From: Mucilaginibacter sp. PAMC 26640
GTDB lineage: Bacteria; Bacteroidota; Bacteroidia; Sphingobacteriales; Sphingobacteriaceae
Assembly: GCA_001596135.1 (NCBI GenBank)
Contig: CP014773.1
Location: forward strand, 3,224,001 to 3,288,000
Direction: 5' to 3'
Length of the DNA: 64,000 bases
Each line of letters opens with the position of its first letter. The first letter of the stretch is position 1. This document shows positions 36,776 through 45,633 of this stretch, piece after piece. A program made the translations under genes and the position numbers. A model generated the notes under the pieces. The model made no database searches, was not told where the DNA came from, and was given only the letters and a program-made list of their open reading frames with translations.

Positions 36776-37497
36776 ATTGTATCATTATAGATGACGAACC
36801 GTTAGCCAGAAACGAAATGGAAGTCCTGATCAAAGAGGTTTCATCAGTTGAGGTGTTAAAGAAATTTTCCAATGCATTTGCAGCGATGGAATACATGCGT
36901 GCAAACGAAGTCGACCTCCTTTTTCTGGATATTGAAATGCCGGGACTAAACGGTATTGATTTCGCAGCCAGCCTCCCCGGAAAATCCCTCACCATCTTTA
37001 CAACGGCCTTTCCACAGTATGCGCTGAGAAGTTACGAACTTGACGCGATCGACTATTTATTGAAACCCATTGATAAGGCTCGCCTGGAGAAAGCGATCCG
37101 TAAAGCGGAGTTGTACTGCAAGATGTTAGCTGATGATACTACAAAAGATGTCGTAGAAGATAATACCAACGAATATTTCTTTATCAAATCGGAACGTAGG
37201 ACCTATAAGCTTAACTTCACGGATATCCTTTACATTGAAGGGCTGAAAGATTATGTGGTCATCTTTACACATAATCAAAAGTTAATTACCGCAATGAATT
37301 TAAAAACAATTCATCAAAAAATTCCGCAGGGTTTATTTTTTAGAGTTAGCAAATCGTTTTTGGTAAATATGGAACAGGTTTCCTCGTTTGATAACCATGC
37401 TGTATATATAGGAGCAACGGAAATTCCACTTGGAGAAATTTATCGGAATGATTTTGCCAAAAAATATATTGACGGGCATTCTGAAAAGGGTTATTAA
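36772..37497 (+). CDS. LytTR-family response regulator
   Basis: 241 residues: a receiver domain (acidic pair in IIIDDEP, phospho-acceptor Asp in LLFLDIEMPGLNG, Lys in YLLKPIDKARLE) and a C-terminal LytTR DNA-binding domain (FIKSERRTYKLNFTDILYIEG, RVSKSFLVNMEQVSSF). The 4 bp overlap with the kinase gene shows a two-gene operon. Typical LytTR targets are repeat sequences about 20 bp apart upstream of regulated genes; I did not identify a clear pair in the divergent region. Confidence 0.92.
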   Translation: MNCIIIDDEPLARNEMEVLIKEVSSVEVLKKFSNAFAAMEYMRANEVDLLFLDIEMPGLNGIDFAASLPGKSLTIFTTAFPQYALRSYELDAIDYLLKPIDKARLEKAIRKAELYCKMLADDTTKDVVEDNTNEYFFIKSERRTYKLNFTDILYIEGLKDYVVIFTHNQKLITAMNLKTIHQKIPQGLFFRVSKSFLVNMEQVSSFDNHAVYIGATEIPLGEIYRNDFAKKYIDGHSEKGY

Positions 37498-37563
37498 ATT
37501 AAACACGGCGCAACTATTGTTGAAGTGGGCTGGGTCGCTCGAAATACTTTTTTAAATTATGGT

Positions 37564-37864
37564 ATGGAAAAGTTGTTTATCGTTGGCTTCCCGAAAGACC
37601 TGGAGGAAGTAGAATTAGTAGAGATGTTCAGCTTATACGGAGCGGTTGCCAAAGTGACGATTGTCACCGATCAAGTTACTCATGCCAGTAAAGGCTATGG
37701 TTTTTATTTTTATGGCTGATCAATTCGGAGCAGAACGCGCTATAGCCGCCATGGATGGCGCAACAATAGACAGTCGCACCATCGCAATCCGCTTTGCTGA
37801 CAACAAGCAATCGCCGGCAGTAATTTTATCATCCCTGCCCAGGAAGAAAAGACCGAGGCGATAG
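37564..37864 (+). pseudogene. frameshifted RRM RNA-binding protein
   Basis: A small single-RRM protein of the kind common in Bacteroidota. From the ATG at 37564 the first frame reads KLFIVGFPKDLEE (RNP2) and SKGYGF (RNP1) and then stops. The next frame continues the domain from the same point: IFMADQFGAERAIAAMDG and IDSRTIAIRFADN, ending in a basic tail (PRKKRPRR). The break falls in a run of T and A near 37700-37707, where one extra T has to be removed. Joined, the product would be about 100 residues, the usual size. It could be a decayed gene, a sequencing error in a T-rich run, or programmed slippage. Confidence 0.7.
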
Positions 37865-38012
37865 CCGGACACATAAATTCATTGCATTCGGACTTGCTTT
37901 CTGTATGGTTCAGCGTTCATTCATTGACCCTATCAACCAATCACCTCATATCATAGGGGAACGCTAAACCGTCATTTTTTAAGATCACCATTAACCACTC
38001 ATGTAACCTAAA

Positions 38013-38044
38013 TTAAAGGCACCCGCTTCACAAGATGCCTTTAA
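38013..38044. terminator. hairpin between the RRM remnant and the M16 gene
   Basis: A 9 bp stem (TTAAAGGCA with TGCCTTTAA) with a 14 nt loop, between the RRM remnant and the convergent peptidase gene. The A/T-rich ends can supply a weak T tract on either strand. Confidence 0.4.
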
Positions 38045-38118
38045 CTAACTATTATGATCTTAAAGAACGTATGAAGACTTTGATGATTTGCCCAGCGGGT
38101 ATTCAGTGTAACCAGTCA

Positions 38119-40917
38119 TTAATTAATTTTAGGTCTAAGCGTAAAAATAATCTCGTTATGTTCATTTAAGAACCTCTGGCTGTAGCCAACACTTTCTTTA
38201 CTACCAAGTAGTTTTATCAATGTGCCATTATTTAATACGGTTGATAACGGCTCATTATTCTCCAGTTGCTCCTGCAAATAGCCTAACCAAAAATCATTGC
38301 TTCTTAAGGCAAGTTCATCTTCCCTTGACTGTTCTGCTTTAAATTTGTTCAGGTCGTCCTGGCTAACACCGTTTTTGGCAAGCAAGAATATTTCCTCTTG
38401 GGTTGCTTTAATTAATTTATCCATTTTACCGGGGTCACAATCAAAGGTTATCATCAGCGCGTAAAAGCCGATAGGTTCTTTAGCTTTGGTAACATAAACC
38501 GCAGGGGAGTATACACCTCCTTCTTTTTCACGCAGTCGTTCTGTCAATCTGAAGTTCAGCGCAGATTTCAGCAGATCCAGGTATAGATTATTCTTACTAT
38601 TAAAATCATATTTACCGCTTAATACCAGTTGGACGCTGGCCTTATCACCTTTACCTTCCATCAGGTCTTTTCGTATCCGGCCCTCCGGAACACGAATATT
38701 CAAATCCCTTGCCACCTCTTTGGTACCATTGCCGGGCAATGAAGCCAAATAATGTTCAACCCATAATCTTAAAGAATCAGTTTGCACATTGCCGGTAAAT
38801 ACAAAATTGAAGTTTGATGCGTCTTTAAAACGTTCCCTAAAAATAGCATGTACTTTTGCAGAGTCAATCTTATCCAAATCAGCTATGGTCGTCGGCTGCC
38901 GGCGGGGATGATTGCCACCAAGCACTTTGGTTATCGTGTCCGAAAAATCACGGTCCGGATTGCTTGTCCGGTTTCTAAAAGCTGCCTTTGATTGTTGCAT
39001 GATCAGGCTAAAGCGGGCTGTGTCCAACCTGGGTTCGCTCATGTAAGCATGCACCACTTCAAGTGCTATACGGAGGTCTTTGGTTGAGCTTGCTCCAGAG
39101 ATACCTTCCGAGCGATCTTCAATATAAGGTTTCACCTGCAGGGCTTTGGTATTTAAAAAGCCATTGAACTGGTTTGATGTAAACCGCCCCAGGCCGCTGC
39201 TTGCTATGATGGCCGCTGCGCTTTTTGCCGAATAAAAATCAGCCAGGTTGTAGAGCGATGTCCCGCCTTTGCTAAACCCGGTAAAAAGCACTTCGTCATT
39301 TTTAAAAACGGTGGGTTTTACGTAAACATTCATCCCGTTAGATAGCTGCCAATGCAACAGACCCAACTTTTCTATTTTTTCTTCTTTTAAAATTTTGCCG
39401 GGCTCGGGTTGCTTTACCAGCAGCGTTTGGCCTGTGGCTTCCGATTTAAAGGCAATAATTGGTTGTGCAACTGCTGCTGTTTCCCATTCAGCTATTCGGC
39501 TTTTGTCCGGTAAGTTGCCTTTGCTTTTTTCGGGACCAAGTACAATTATAGTTCTATCGGCACTATTTAAAAATTTGGATAAATAGGTTTTCAAATCGGC
39601 TTGGGTAATCTGGCCTATAAAGCGTTTAACCAGCTGATCTCTTTCCGCTACGCTTAAATACGCATCACCTTTCGTAAAGTATTGGAGGTAATCATCAGCA
39701 TAGTCCGCAGATTTGGTTTTATTTTTTTCGGAAACGGCCAGTTCCATTGCACGGCTTAGTCTGCTTTTCGCTGCCTGCACCTCTTCTGCCGTAAATCCAA
39801 ACCGCTTTATCCTTTCCATCTCCAGCCAAAAAGCTTGAAAACCTGGTTTAATTAGTTCGGGATTGAGCGAAACACTCAAAGTTAATGCATCAAGGTTTCC
39901 CACAAGTCCACCGACCTGGGCTCTCGCACCTAAGTAAGGCATTTTACTATTACTCATTAATTCACGCAGCCTGTTGGCGTATAAAGCATTGGTTAATTGC
40001 CGGACGAGCTGAAGCTCGAAATCGTGCTCGGTACGTAATGGGGTTGCAACAGCTTTATAATAGTATTGAATAACATATTGCTCCAATTCCGGATCGGTTA
40101 CTTTTAAGAATGATGATGAATCACGAAGCGCGATCGGATAGCGCGGACGTACGACCGGCTTTGGAGATAGCTTAAGATCTGAAAACAATGCGGTGATCTG
40201 CTTTTCAACTTTAACAACATCAATATCGCCCACTATGATGAGTGCCTGTAAATCCGGGCGGTACCATTTTTTATAAAAAGTGCGGGCAACATCTACGCTT
40301 GCACTATCAATTACCTTGTCCTTACCGATGGGCATGCGGTTGGCATACCTCGAGTAATTATACAGCAAAGGCCGGTACAACTCACCAACTCTTCCCGAAG
40401 CCGTATTCCTGAGCCTTTTCTCTTCCCTGATCACGCCTCTTTCCTGCTGAAAATCTGTTTCGCTCAATGTAGCATCCGCTGCCCAGTCCCGCATAATCAG
40501 TAAACCTTTTTGCCAAAGCGTGGCATCATCGGTAGGCAGCGGCAGTTGATACACGGTTTCATCAAATGAAGTAAAGGCATTCAGGTCGGCGCCAAATTTC
40601 ACACCTGAACGTTCCAGGTAGCTGATCAATTCATTTTTGGGGAAATGTTTGGTTCCGTTAAAGTTCATGTGCTCAATAAAATGAGCAATGCCCTGTTCCT
40701 GATCTGTTTCTAAAATGGAACCCACTTTGTTAGCCAAAAAAATGGTAGCCCTGCCTTTAGGTTCCTGGTTATGCTTTATAAAATATTGAAAGCCATTTTT
40801 TAGCTTTCCTGTGGTTACGTCCGGATCGTTTTTTAATGCGGCATCCTGACCGAATAGCAGGTTGGTCGATAACATGGTTAAGGCCATCATGGCCATTACG
40901 CCTATTAGTTTTTTCAT
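38119..40917 (-). CDS. exported M16-family zinc metallopeptidase
   Basis: 932 residues: a signal peptide (MKKLIGVMAMMALTMLSTNLLFGQ) and two M16 units as in pitrilysin/insulysin-type enzymes. The first holds the inverted zinc motif HxxEH in GIAHFIEHMNFNG and the third ligand Glu in ERGVIREEKRL. The second half lacks the zinc motif and is the usual inactive partner. Such enzymes digest peptides enclosed in a chamber, here in the periplasm. It is the last gene of a tight three-gene run with the GldF-GldG and GldA-like genes (6 and 2 bp gaps), downstream of a SusC/SusD pair. Confidence 0.92.
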   Translation of the reverse strand: MKKLIGVMAMMALTMLSTNLLFGQDAALKNDPDVTTGKLKNGFQYFIKHNQEPKGRATIFLANKVGSILETDQEQGIAHFIEHMNFNGTKHFPKNELISYLERSGVKFGADLNAFTSFDETVYQLPLPTDDATLWQKGLLIMRDWAADATLSETDFQQERGVIREEKRLRNTASGRVGELYRPLLYNYSRYANRMPIGKDKVIDSASVDVARTFYKKWYRPDLQALIIVGDIDVVKVEKQITALFSDLKLSPKPVVRPRYPIALRDSSSFLKVTDPELEQYVIQYYYKAVATPLRTEHDFELQLVRQLTNALYANRLRELMSNSKMPYLGARAQVGGLVGNLDALTLSVSLNPELIKPGFQAFWLEMERIKRFGFTAEEVQAAKSRLSRAMELAVSEKNKTKSADYADDYLQYFTKGDAYLSVAERDQLVKRFIGQITQADLKTYLSKFLNSADRTIIVLGPEKSKGNLPDKSRIAEWETAAVAQPIIAFKSEATGQTLLVKQPEPGKILKEEKIEKLGLLHWQLSNGMNVYVKPTVFKNDEVLFTGFSKGGTSLYNLADFYSAKSAAAIIASSGLGRFTSNQFNGFLNTKALQVKPYIEDRSEGISGASSTKDLRIALEVVHAYMSEPRLDTARFSLIMQQSKAAFRNRTSNPDRDFSDTITKVLGGNHPRRQPTTIADLDKIDSAKVHAIFRERFKDASNFNFVFTGNVQTDSLRLWVEHYLASLPGNGTKEVARDLNIRVPEGRIRKDLMEGKGDKASVQLVLSGKYDFNSKNNLYLDLLKSALNFRLTERLREKEGGVYSPAVYVTKAKEPIGFYALMITFDCDPGKMDKLIKATQEEIFLLAKNGVSQDDLNKFKAEQSREDELALRSNDFWLGYLQEQLENNEPLSTVLNNGTLIKLLGSKESVGYSQRFLNEHNEIIFTLRPKIN

Positions 40918-40923
40918 AAAATA

Positions 40924-43212
40924 TTAGCGTCTTTTTCTTACAATCAATACGGATGATACACTTACACCAATGATGAGGGGTAATATCCCTAACCAGGCCC
41001 ATCTTATCCATTTCAGCTGATTGCTGTTCATCATAATTTGATCATCATGGCTTTCGGGGCGGGTAGTATCAATAGGGAACTCGCCGTTACTGAACCATTT
41101 AAATAAATCGGTCATGAAGCTAAAGTTGATTGAGCGGGGATTAGTACGTCTTAATTCGGCATTGTTCATAAAATCAGCATCCGCAATAACAAATACACGC
41201 TGTTCGCCAGTTTGTACTTTTCGTTTAAGAGCTAATGCTACAGGATATGATTTCTTATCTTCATTTTTCCGAATATCATTGAAATCCTTGGTCCTGTCTA
41301 CCTGCAGACCCGGTATCAGCCAGGTATTGGCCGCTTGTGATACCAAAATGGGTAAGCTTACAAAAGGCGTATTGGGTACTACTTTTAAATAGCTTGCGGT
41401 AGGAGTAGTCACAAAGGCGCTGTCATGTTTTAAATAATCGGCAGTACCGGCAATTTTGAGCCAGTTTTTGGTAGCTAAACCACTTAAAACAAATGATGGT
41501 TCAAAGTTCTGGCTCTTTTGCACCAGCATGCCTTCGCCGAATTCTGCACCAACTAATTTTAAAATAGGGTCTAAAACGGTTTGGCTGCCTGGCTCGCCTG
41601 CAATAAGCAGGTTACCACCTTCAGCTATATACAGCTTTAGTTTTTCCAGTTCAGCTGCAGTGTAGGCTGTTAACGGGTCGGCGATAACCAATATATCCAC
41701 TAACTTTTTTAAATCAGGATCATCAATTTTTACTGAGCGGATATCGAACCCTTGATTGAGTAGGGAGTAGCGGAAGGCTATTTCATTAGTGGAAACTTCA
41801 TAATCACTATCACCTGTTTTGGTGATATTGCGTTCGCGGTGGCCGCTTACAAAACCTACCCTGGGTGACCTAAACACTAACTTTTTCAGAGCGGCAGAAA
41901 TCTCTTTTTCGGAAGGATATTTCACCAGATCATCGAACATCCGCAAAAACACTTTTTTATCTTTGTAAGTTAGCGTACGTACTATTCTGTTTCGTTCAGG
42001 TTTAAGATCAATGATCTTTTTTATTTGTTCGGGCCGCAAAAACTCATCAAAATCCATGTCATTGATCTTTGCTATTTTTTTGGCCAATTGTTCGTCGGTT
42101 AATCCCGGATTTTCCTTGTAAAGACGCTCGTTTTCTGAGTGGTCCCAGTAACAAACATATTCCATGCGCATGTAAGGCATAAAGCGGAAATACTTATCGA
42201 ATGCTTTTTTGTCATTGTTTTGATTGCTGGGTAAACCGAAAAAATAGTTTTCATCTAAAAGGTTTACATAGGTGGTCATTACCACTGGTTCGTCCATTTT
42301 GGCTATTACATCCCTGCTCGGTTTTGTTAACGTACGATTCTGATTAACCGTCATATCAGCATATAGAATAAATTGAGGCAATGAGCTCACATAACCGATG
42401 ATCAGCATCAAGGAGATCAACCCGGCGTAGCCGGCCACTTTGCGCGACAGCGTGATAGTTCGGCGTTCAAACTGGAGCTTTAAAAAGGTTAGTCCGATGA
42501 ACATCACCATAACGATCAGGAAATACAGGATATCATTACTCCCTAACAGACCTGCAATAGATTCTTCCGCTCTGCCCGATATGGACAGGAAATAGGTAAT
42601 GTCACGAACAAAGGCCACGTTCTGCCATAGGTCGCCGATAAAGTTTAAAATAGCCAGCACCACCAGCGTGCTGATAGCAGCTACAACCTGGTAGCTGGTC
42701 AAGCTCGACATAAATAGCCCTACCGCCGAGTATGCACAAACCAGCAGATAAAGCCCAACGATTCCTGAAATAATGAAGGTGAGATCGACATCTTTGATCG
42801 TGAAAATTGATAATACGCCCAACCCTGATAAGACGCTCATTAAAAGTAAGCAATAGGTGATCATAGCCAGATACTTTCCGGCAACGATATCAAATACCCT
42901 GATGGGAGATGAATATAATAGTTTGATGGAGCCGCTTTGTGTTTCGCGGCTGATGAGGCCCATGGTAAGCAAGGGAATATAAAGGTACAAATACTCTTTT
43001 ACGGCAGGGAACAAGCCCCTGAAACCAGCAAAAAGCGACTCGGTAAGACCATTAAACGACATGCCCATTTGCTGAGCCTGTTCCTGGCGTTCCATCAGCG
43101 ACATGTACACCCAGCCCGACTGGATAATGAACACCAGCAGTATGATCCAGGCTACCGGCGAATAGAATAAAAGACTAAGCTCGATGCGGGCGATCCTTAA
43201 AATATTTTTCAT
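40924..43212 (-). CDS. ABC-2 permease fused to a GldG-type domain (GldF-GldG)
   Basis: 762 residues. The first 240 are a six-helix ABC-2 permease (ARIELSLLFYSPVAWIILL, GLISRETQSGSIKLLYSSPI), then a long periplasmic GldG-type domain (VGFVSGHRERNI, DILVIADPLTAYT, VFVIADADFMNN) and a last helix (WAWLGILPLIIGVSVSSVLIV). In gliding bacteria gldF and gldG are separate and work with gldA; here the two are one gene. It pairs with the ATPase gene 2 bp upstream. The direction of transport and the substrate are unknown; similar fusions occur away from gliding loci. Confidence 0.85.
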   Translation of the reverse strand: MKNILRIARIELSLLFYSPVAWIILLVFIIQSGWVYMSLMERQEQAQQMGMSFNGLTESLFAGFRGLFPAVKEYLYLYIPLLTMGLISRETQSGSIKLLYSSPIRVFDIVAGKYLAMITYCLLLMSVLSGLGVLSIFTIKDVDLTFIISGIVGLYLLVCAYSAVGLFMSSLTSYQVVAAISTLVVLAILNFIGDLWQNVAFVRDITYFLSISGRAEESIAGLLGSNDILYFLIVMVMFIGLTFLKLQFERRTITLSRKVAGYAGLISLMLIIGYVSSLPQFILYADMTVNQNRTLTKPSRDVIAKMDEPVVMTTYVNLLDENYFFGLPSNQNNDKKAFDKYFRFMPYMRMEYVCYWDHSENERLYKENPGLTDEQLAKKIAKINDMDFDEFLRPEQIKKIIDLKPERNRIVRTLTYKDKKVFLRMFDDLVKYPSEKEISAALKKLVFRSPRVGFVSGHRERNITKTGDSDYEVSTNEIAFRYSLLNQGFDIRSVKIDDPDLKKLVDILVIADPLTAYTAAELEKLKLYIAEGGNLLIAGEPGSQTVLDPILKLVGAEFGEGMLVQKSQNFEPSFVLSGLATKNWLKIAGTADYLKHDSAFVTTPTASYLKVVPNTPFVSLPILVSQAANTWLIPGLQVDRTKDFNDIRKNEDKKSYPVALALKRKVQTGEQRVFVIADADFMNNAELRRTNPRSINFSFMTDLFKWFSNGEFPIDTTRPESHDDQIMMNSNQLKWIRWAWLGILPLIIGVSVSSVLIVRKRR

Positions 43213-43214
43213 GT

Positions 43215-44147
43215 TTAGTTTTGAGGTGATTTGTTTGATAATTGGGCAAAAACTTGCTCAAGCGAACTTTTTTCGAGGGTGATTTCACGCATCTTCCAAT
43301 TTTGTTCGATACCACGCTGTATCAGGCGTTCACTTATTTCGGGCCCGCCCGAAAAGTGGATGCGGAATTTCTGATCACTGATTACTTCTACACTTTTCAC
43401 TTCTTCCAGCTGTTCCAGTAATGTAACCGGCGGCGGGTTTAACAGCGACATAATTAAACTGTCTGGCTCAATGTAGTTGTTAAACGCATCCATGCTGTCT
43501 GCAAAAACCATTTTACCGTTCTCAATCATTTTTACATGGCTGCAGGTAGCCTGTATCTCTGAAAGAATATGGGATGAAAAAATAACCGATTTCTCTTCAC
43601 CGATGGTTTTGATCAGTTTTCGTACCTCGGTGATCTGGTTGGGATCGAGCCCATTCGTAGGTTCGTCAAGCACAACCAGTTTGGGCTCGTGAATAATAGC
43701 TTGCGCAATGCCCACCCGCTGTTTGTACCCGCCTGATAAATTGGAAATAAGCCGGTTGTGAAAATGGGTAACACCGCATTTCGCCATAGCTTTATCCACA
43801 GCATAAGGAACATCTTTTTTATCGATCAGTCTTAAGTGAGCGCACTGGGTAAGATATTCCTTGACCGTAAGTTCCATGTACAGCGGCGCGTTTTGGGGCA
43901 GGAAACCGATCAGTTTTTTAGCAGCAATAGGGTGATGCTGCATATTGAATCCGCCTACCTCCACTACGCCTTCCACTTGGTTAAGCACACCGCACATAAT
44001 GTTCATTGTAGTTGACTTGCCGGCACCATTGGAACCCAATAGTCCAAGCACCCCATGTTCACTAATTTCGAAGCTAATGTCCCTGATAGCCCATGAAGCC
44101 CCATACCGGTGCGAGAGCCCCGTTAGACGCACAATATTGTTTTCCAT
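43215..44147 (-). CDS. ABC transporter ATP-binding protein, GldA-like
   Basis: 310 residues: Walker A in GLLGSNGAGKSTTMNI, the signature LSGGYKQRVGIAQAI, Walker B in LVVLDEPTNGLDPNQ, switch His in SHILSEIQATC, followed by a C-terminal extension (about 100 residues) typical of the GldA/ABC-2 group. It drives the permease-GldG fusion encoded next. It starts 63 bp after the SusD stop, but a strong hairpin lies in that gap. Confidence 0.92.
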   Translation of the reverse strand: MENNIVRLTGLSHRYGASWAIRDISFEISEHGVLGLLGSNGAGKSTTMNIMCGVLNQVEGVVEVGGFNMQHHPIAAKKLIGFLPQNAPLYMELTVKEYLTQCAHLRLIDKKDVPYAVDKAMAKCGVTHFHNRLISNLSGGYKQRVGIAQAIIHEPKLVVLDEPTNGLDPNQITEVRKLIKTIGEEKSVIFSSHILSEIQATCSHVKMIENGKMVFADSMDAFNNYIEPDSLIMSLLNPPPVTLLEQLEEVKSVEVISDQKFRIHFSGGPEISERLIQRGIEQNWKMREITLEKSSLEQVFAQLSNKSPQN

Positions 44148-44163
44148 AAATTTTGAGTTTTGA

Positions 44164-44201
44164 AAGTGGTATCCCGGTGCTTATAGGCCGGGATACCACT
44201 T
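44164..44201. terminator. strong hairpin between susD and the ABC ATPase gene
   Basis: A 14 bp perfect stem (AAGTGGTATCCCGG with CCGGGATACCACTT) and a 10 nt loop, in the 63 bp between SusD and the GldA-like gene on the minus strand. The T run (TGTTATTTTTC) lies on the plus-strand side, so on the transcribed strand it is not a classic terminator; it may protect or attenuate the mRNA and so make SusCD more abundant than the downstream genes. Confidence 0.65.
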
Positions 44202-44210
44202 GTTATTTTT

Positions 44211-45614
44211 CTACCTGTATCCCTGGTTTTGTGTAAGATTAGGGTTAGCATCAATTGCCGTTTGCGGAATTGGGTATAATTGGGCACGCGGTTGCCAGGT
44301 CGGTTTAAGTGCGCCAATAACGGCGTTAACCCTACCTGTCCTTTTCAGGCTCAGCCAGCGGTCGCCATGTTCGCAAAATAGCTCCACCCGGCGTTCCTGT
44401 TCTACAGCTAAACTCAAGTTTACCCCCGCTGAGAGCGGTTGCAAACCAGCCCTGCCTCTGATGATATTTAAATCAGCCAAAGTTGCCGCTGTATTGGCAA
44501 GTGCCGCATTAGCTTCGGCCCTGATGAGGTATATTTCGGCCAACCGGATTATGGTTGGCGCCTCATTCCTGCCGGATGCAACAGCATCATCGTTATCAGA
44601 ATTTTGATACTTGTAAGGCTCCGATGCGTCAACCCCATCCAGTGATACCGCGCGCACCCAGGCAGAGCGCCGCAGGTCATTGGACTCAAAAGAATTTAGT
44701 AAACCATTGGTTAACGTATAAGGAAGGGCAAACGTAAAGTCGTTGCTCACAAACTCCTGCCCTTCATTGGTATAACCAGATGTTGCATTCAGGGCTGGTC
44801 CTAATTGTAGGATAGCCTCCCTCGATCCGGCCAAAAACACATCGGTTAACCGGTTGCCTGGCAATAACTCGTACAAATCAGTATGGTTAATTACTTCGGT
44901 CGCGTTAGTAATTGCCCCCTGCCAGTTTCCGGTAGCGAGGTAGGCCTGTGCCAATAAAGCTGCAGCCACACTTTGGTTGACCTGTGAGCGGCCGCTTACA
45001 CCGGCATTTGTTGCATAGGCAACACTTAGTCCTGCTTTGGCTTCGGTCAGATCCTGTATGATTTGATTATACACATCGGTAACAGAACTCTTGGGTAATA
45101 GTGCAGAAACATTCACATTAGTGGTAATTACCAACGGAACCTCACCAAAATGACGTACTAACTGCAAGTAGCAATATGCCCTCATGGCTAAAGCCTCCGA
45201 GCGCATTTGCCGGGCAATGGGCTCACTTATAACAGTATTGTTAGTTAAGCGCTCTATGATACTGTTAAAGCTATAAATAGACGTATAAGTATCTCCCCAA
45301 ATGTCTGAGATGTAGCTGCTGTTTTGCGCTTCGTAGGTGTTATTTTGTAATAAAGCAAATCGTGGAGAACTGGAAAGTGCACGAAGCTCATCTGCTGCCA
45401 GGGCATCGGCAAGGGTTAAGTTTACACTATAGGTTTGTGAGCCCGAAAGTTGACTGTAGGCACCCGAAAGCGCGCCCCTTGCTGTTTCTGCCGAGTTAAA
45501 TATGACCGCTGAGGGAAGCTCATTTTTAGGAGGATCTATATCCAGTAATTTTTTACAGCCGGATACCACCAATATAAACGAGGCCAGCACGGCAGTTTTA
45601 ATAAGTTTTGACAT
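44211..45614 (-). CDS. SusD/RagB-family nutrient-binding lipoprotein
   Basis: About 467 residues: a lipoprotein signal (VVSGCKKLLDIDPP) and SusD helical repeats (FNSAETARGALSGAY; SEALAMRAYCYLQLVRHFGEVPLV), ending in the SusD_RagB domain (NIIRGRAGL, ERRVELFCEHGDRWLSLKRTG). It sits on the outer leaflet and lids the SusC channel. The ATG at 45614 is chosen since it begins the signal peptide; 45623 is also possible. It is 19 bp downstream of SusC. Substrate unknown. Confidence 0.93.
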   Translation of the reverse strand: MSKLIKTAVLASFILVVSGCKKLLDIDPPKNELPSAVIFNSAETARGALSGAYSQLSGSQTYSVNLTLADALAADELRALSSSPRFALLQNNTYEAQNSSYISDIWGDTYTSIYSFNSIIERLTNNTVISEPIARQMRSEALAMRAYCYLQLVRHFGEVPLVITTNVNVSALLPKSSVTDVYNQIIQDLTEAKAGLSVAYATNAGVSGRSQVNQSVAAALLAQAYLATGNWQGAITNATEVINHTDLYELLPGNRLTDVFLAGSREAILQLGPALNATSGYTNEGQEFVSNDFTFALPYTLTNGLLNSFESNDLRRSAWVRAVSLDGVDASEPYKYQNSDNDDAVASGRNEAPTIIRLAEIYLIRAEANAALANTAATLADLNIIRGRAGLQPLSAGVNLSLAVEQERRVELFCEHGDRWLSLKRTGRVNAVIGALKPTWQPRAQLYPIPQTAIDANPNLTQNQGYR

Positions 45615-45633
45615 ACTAATCATTGCAGTTGGA

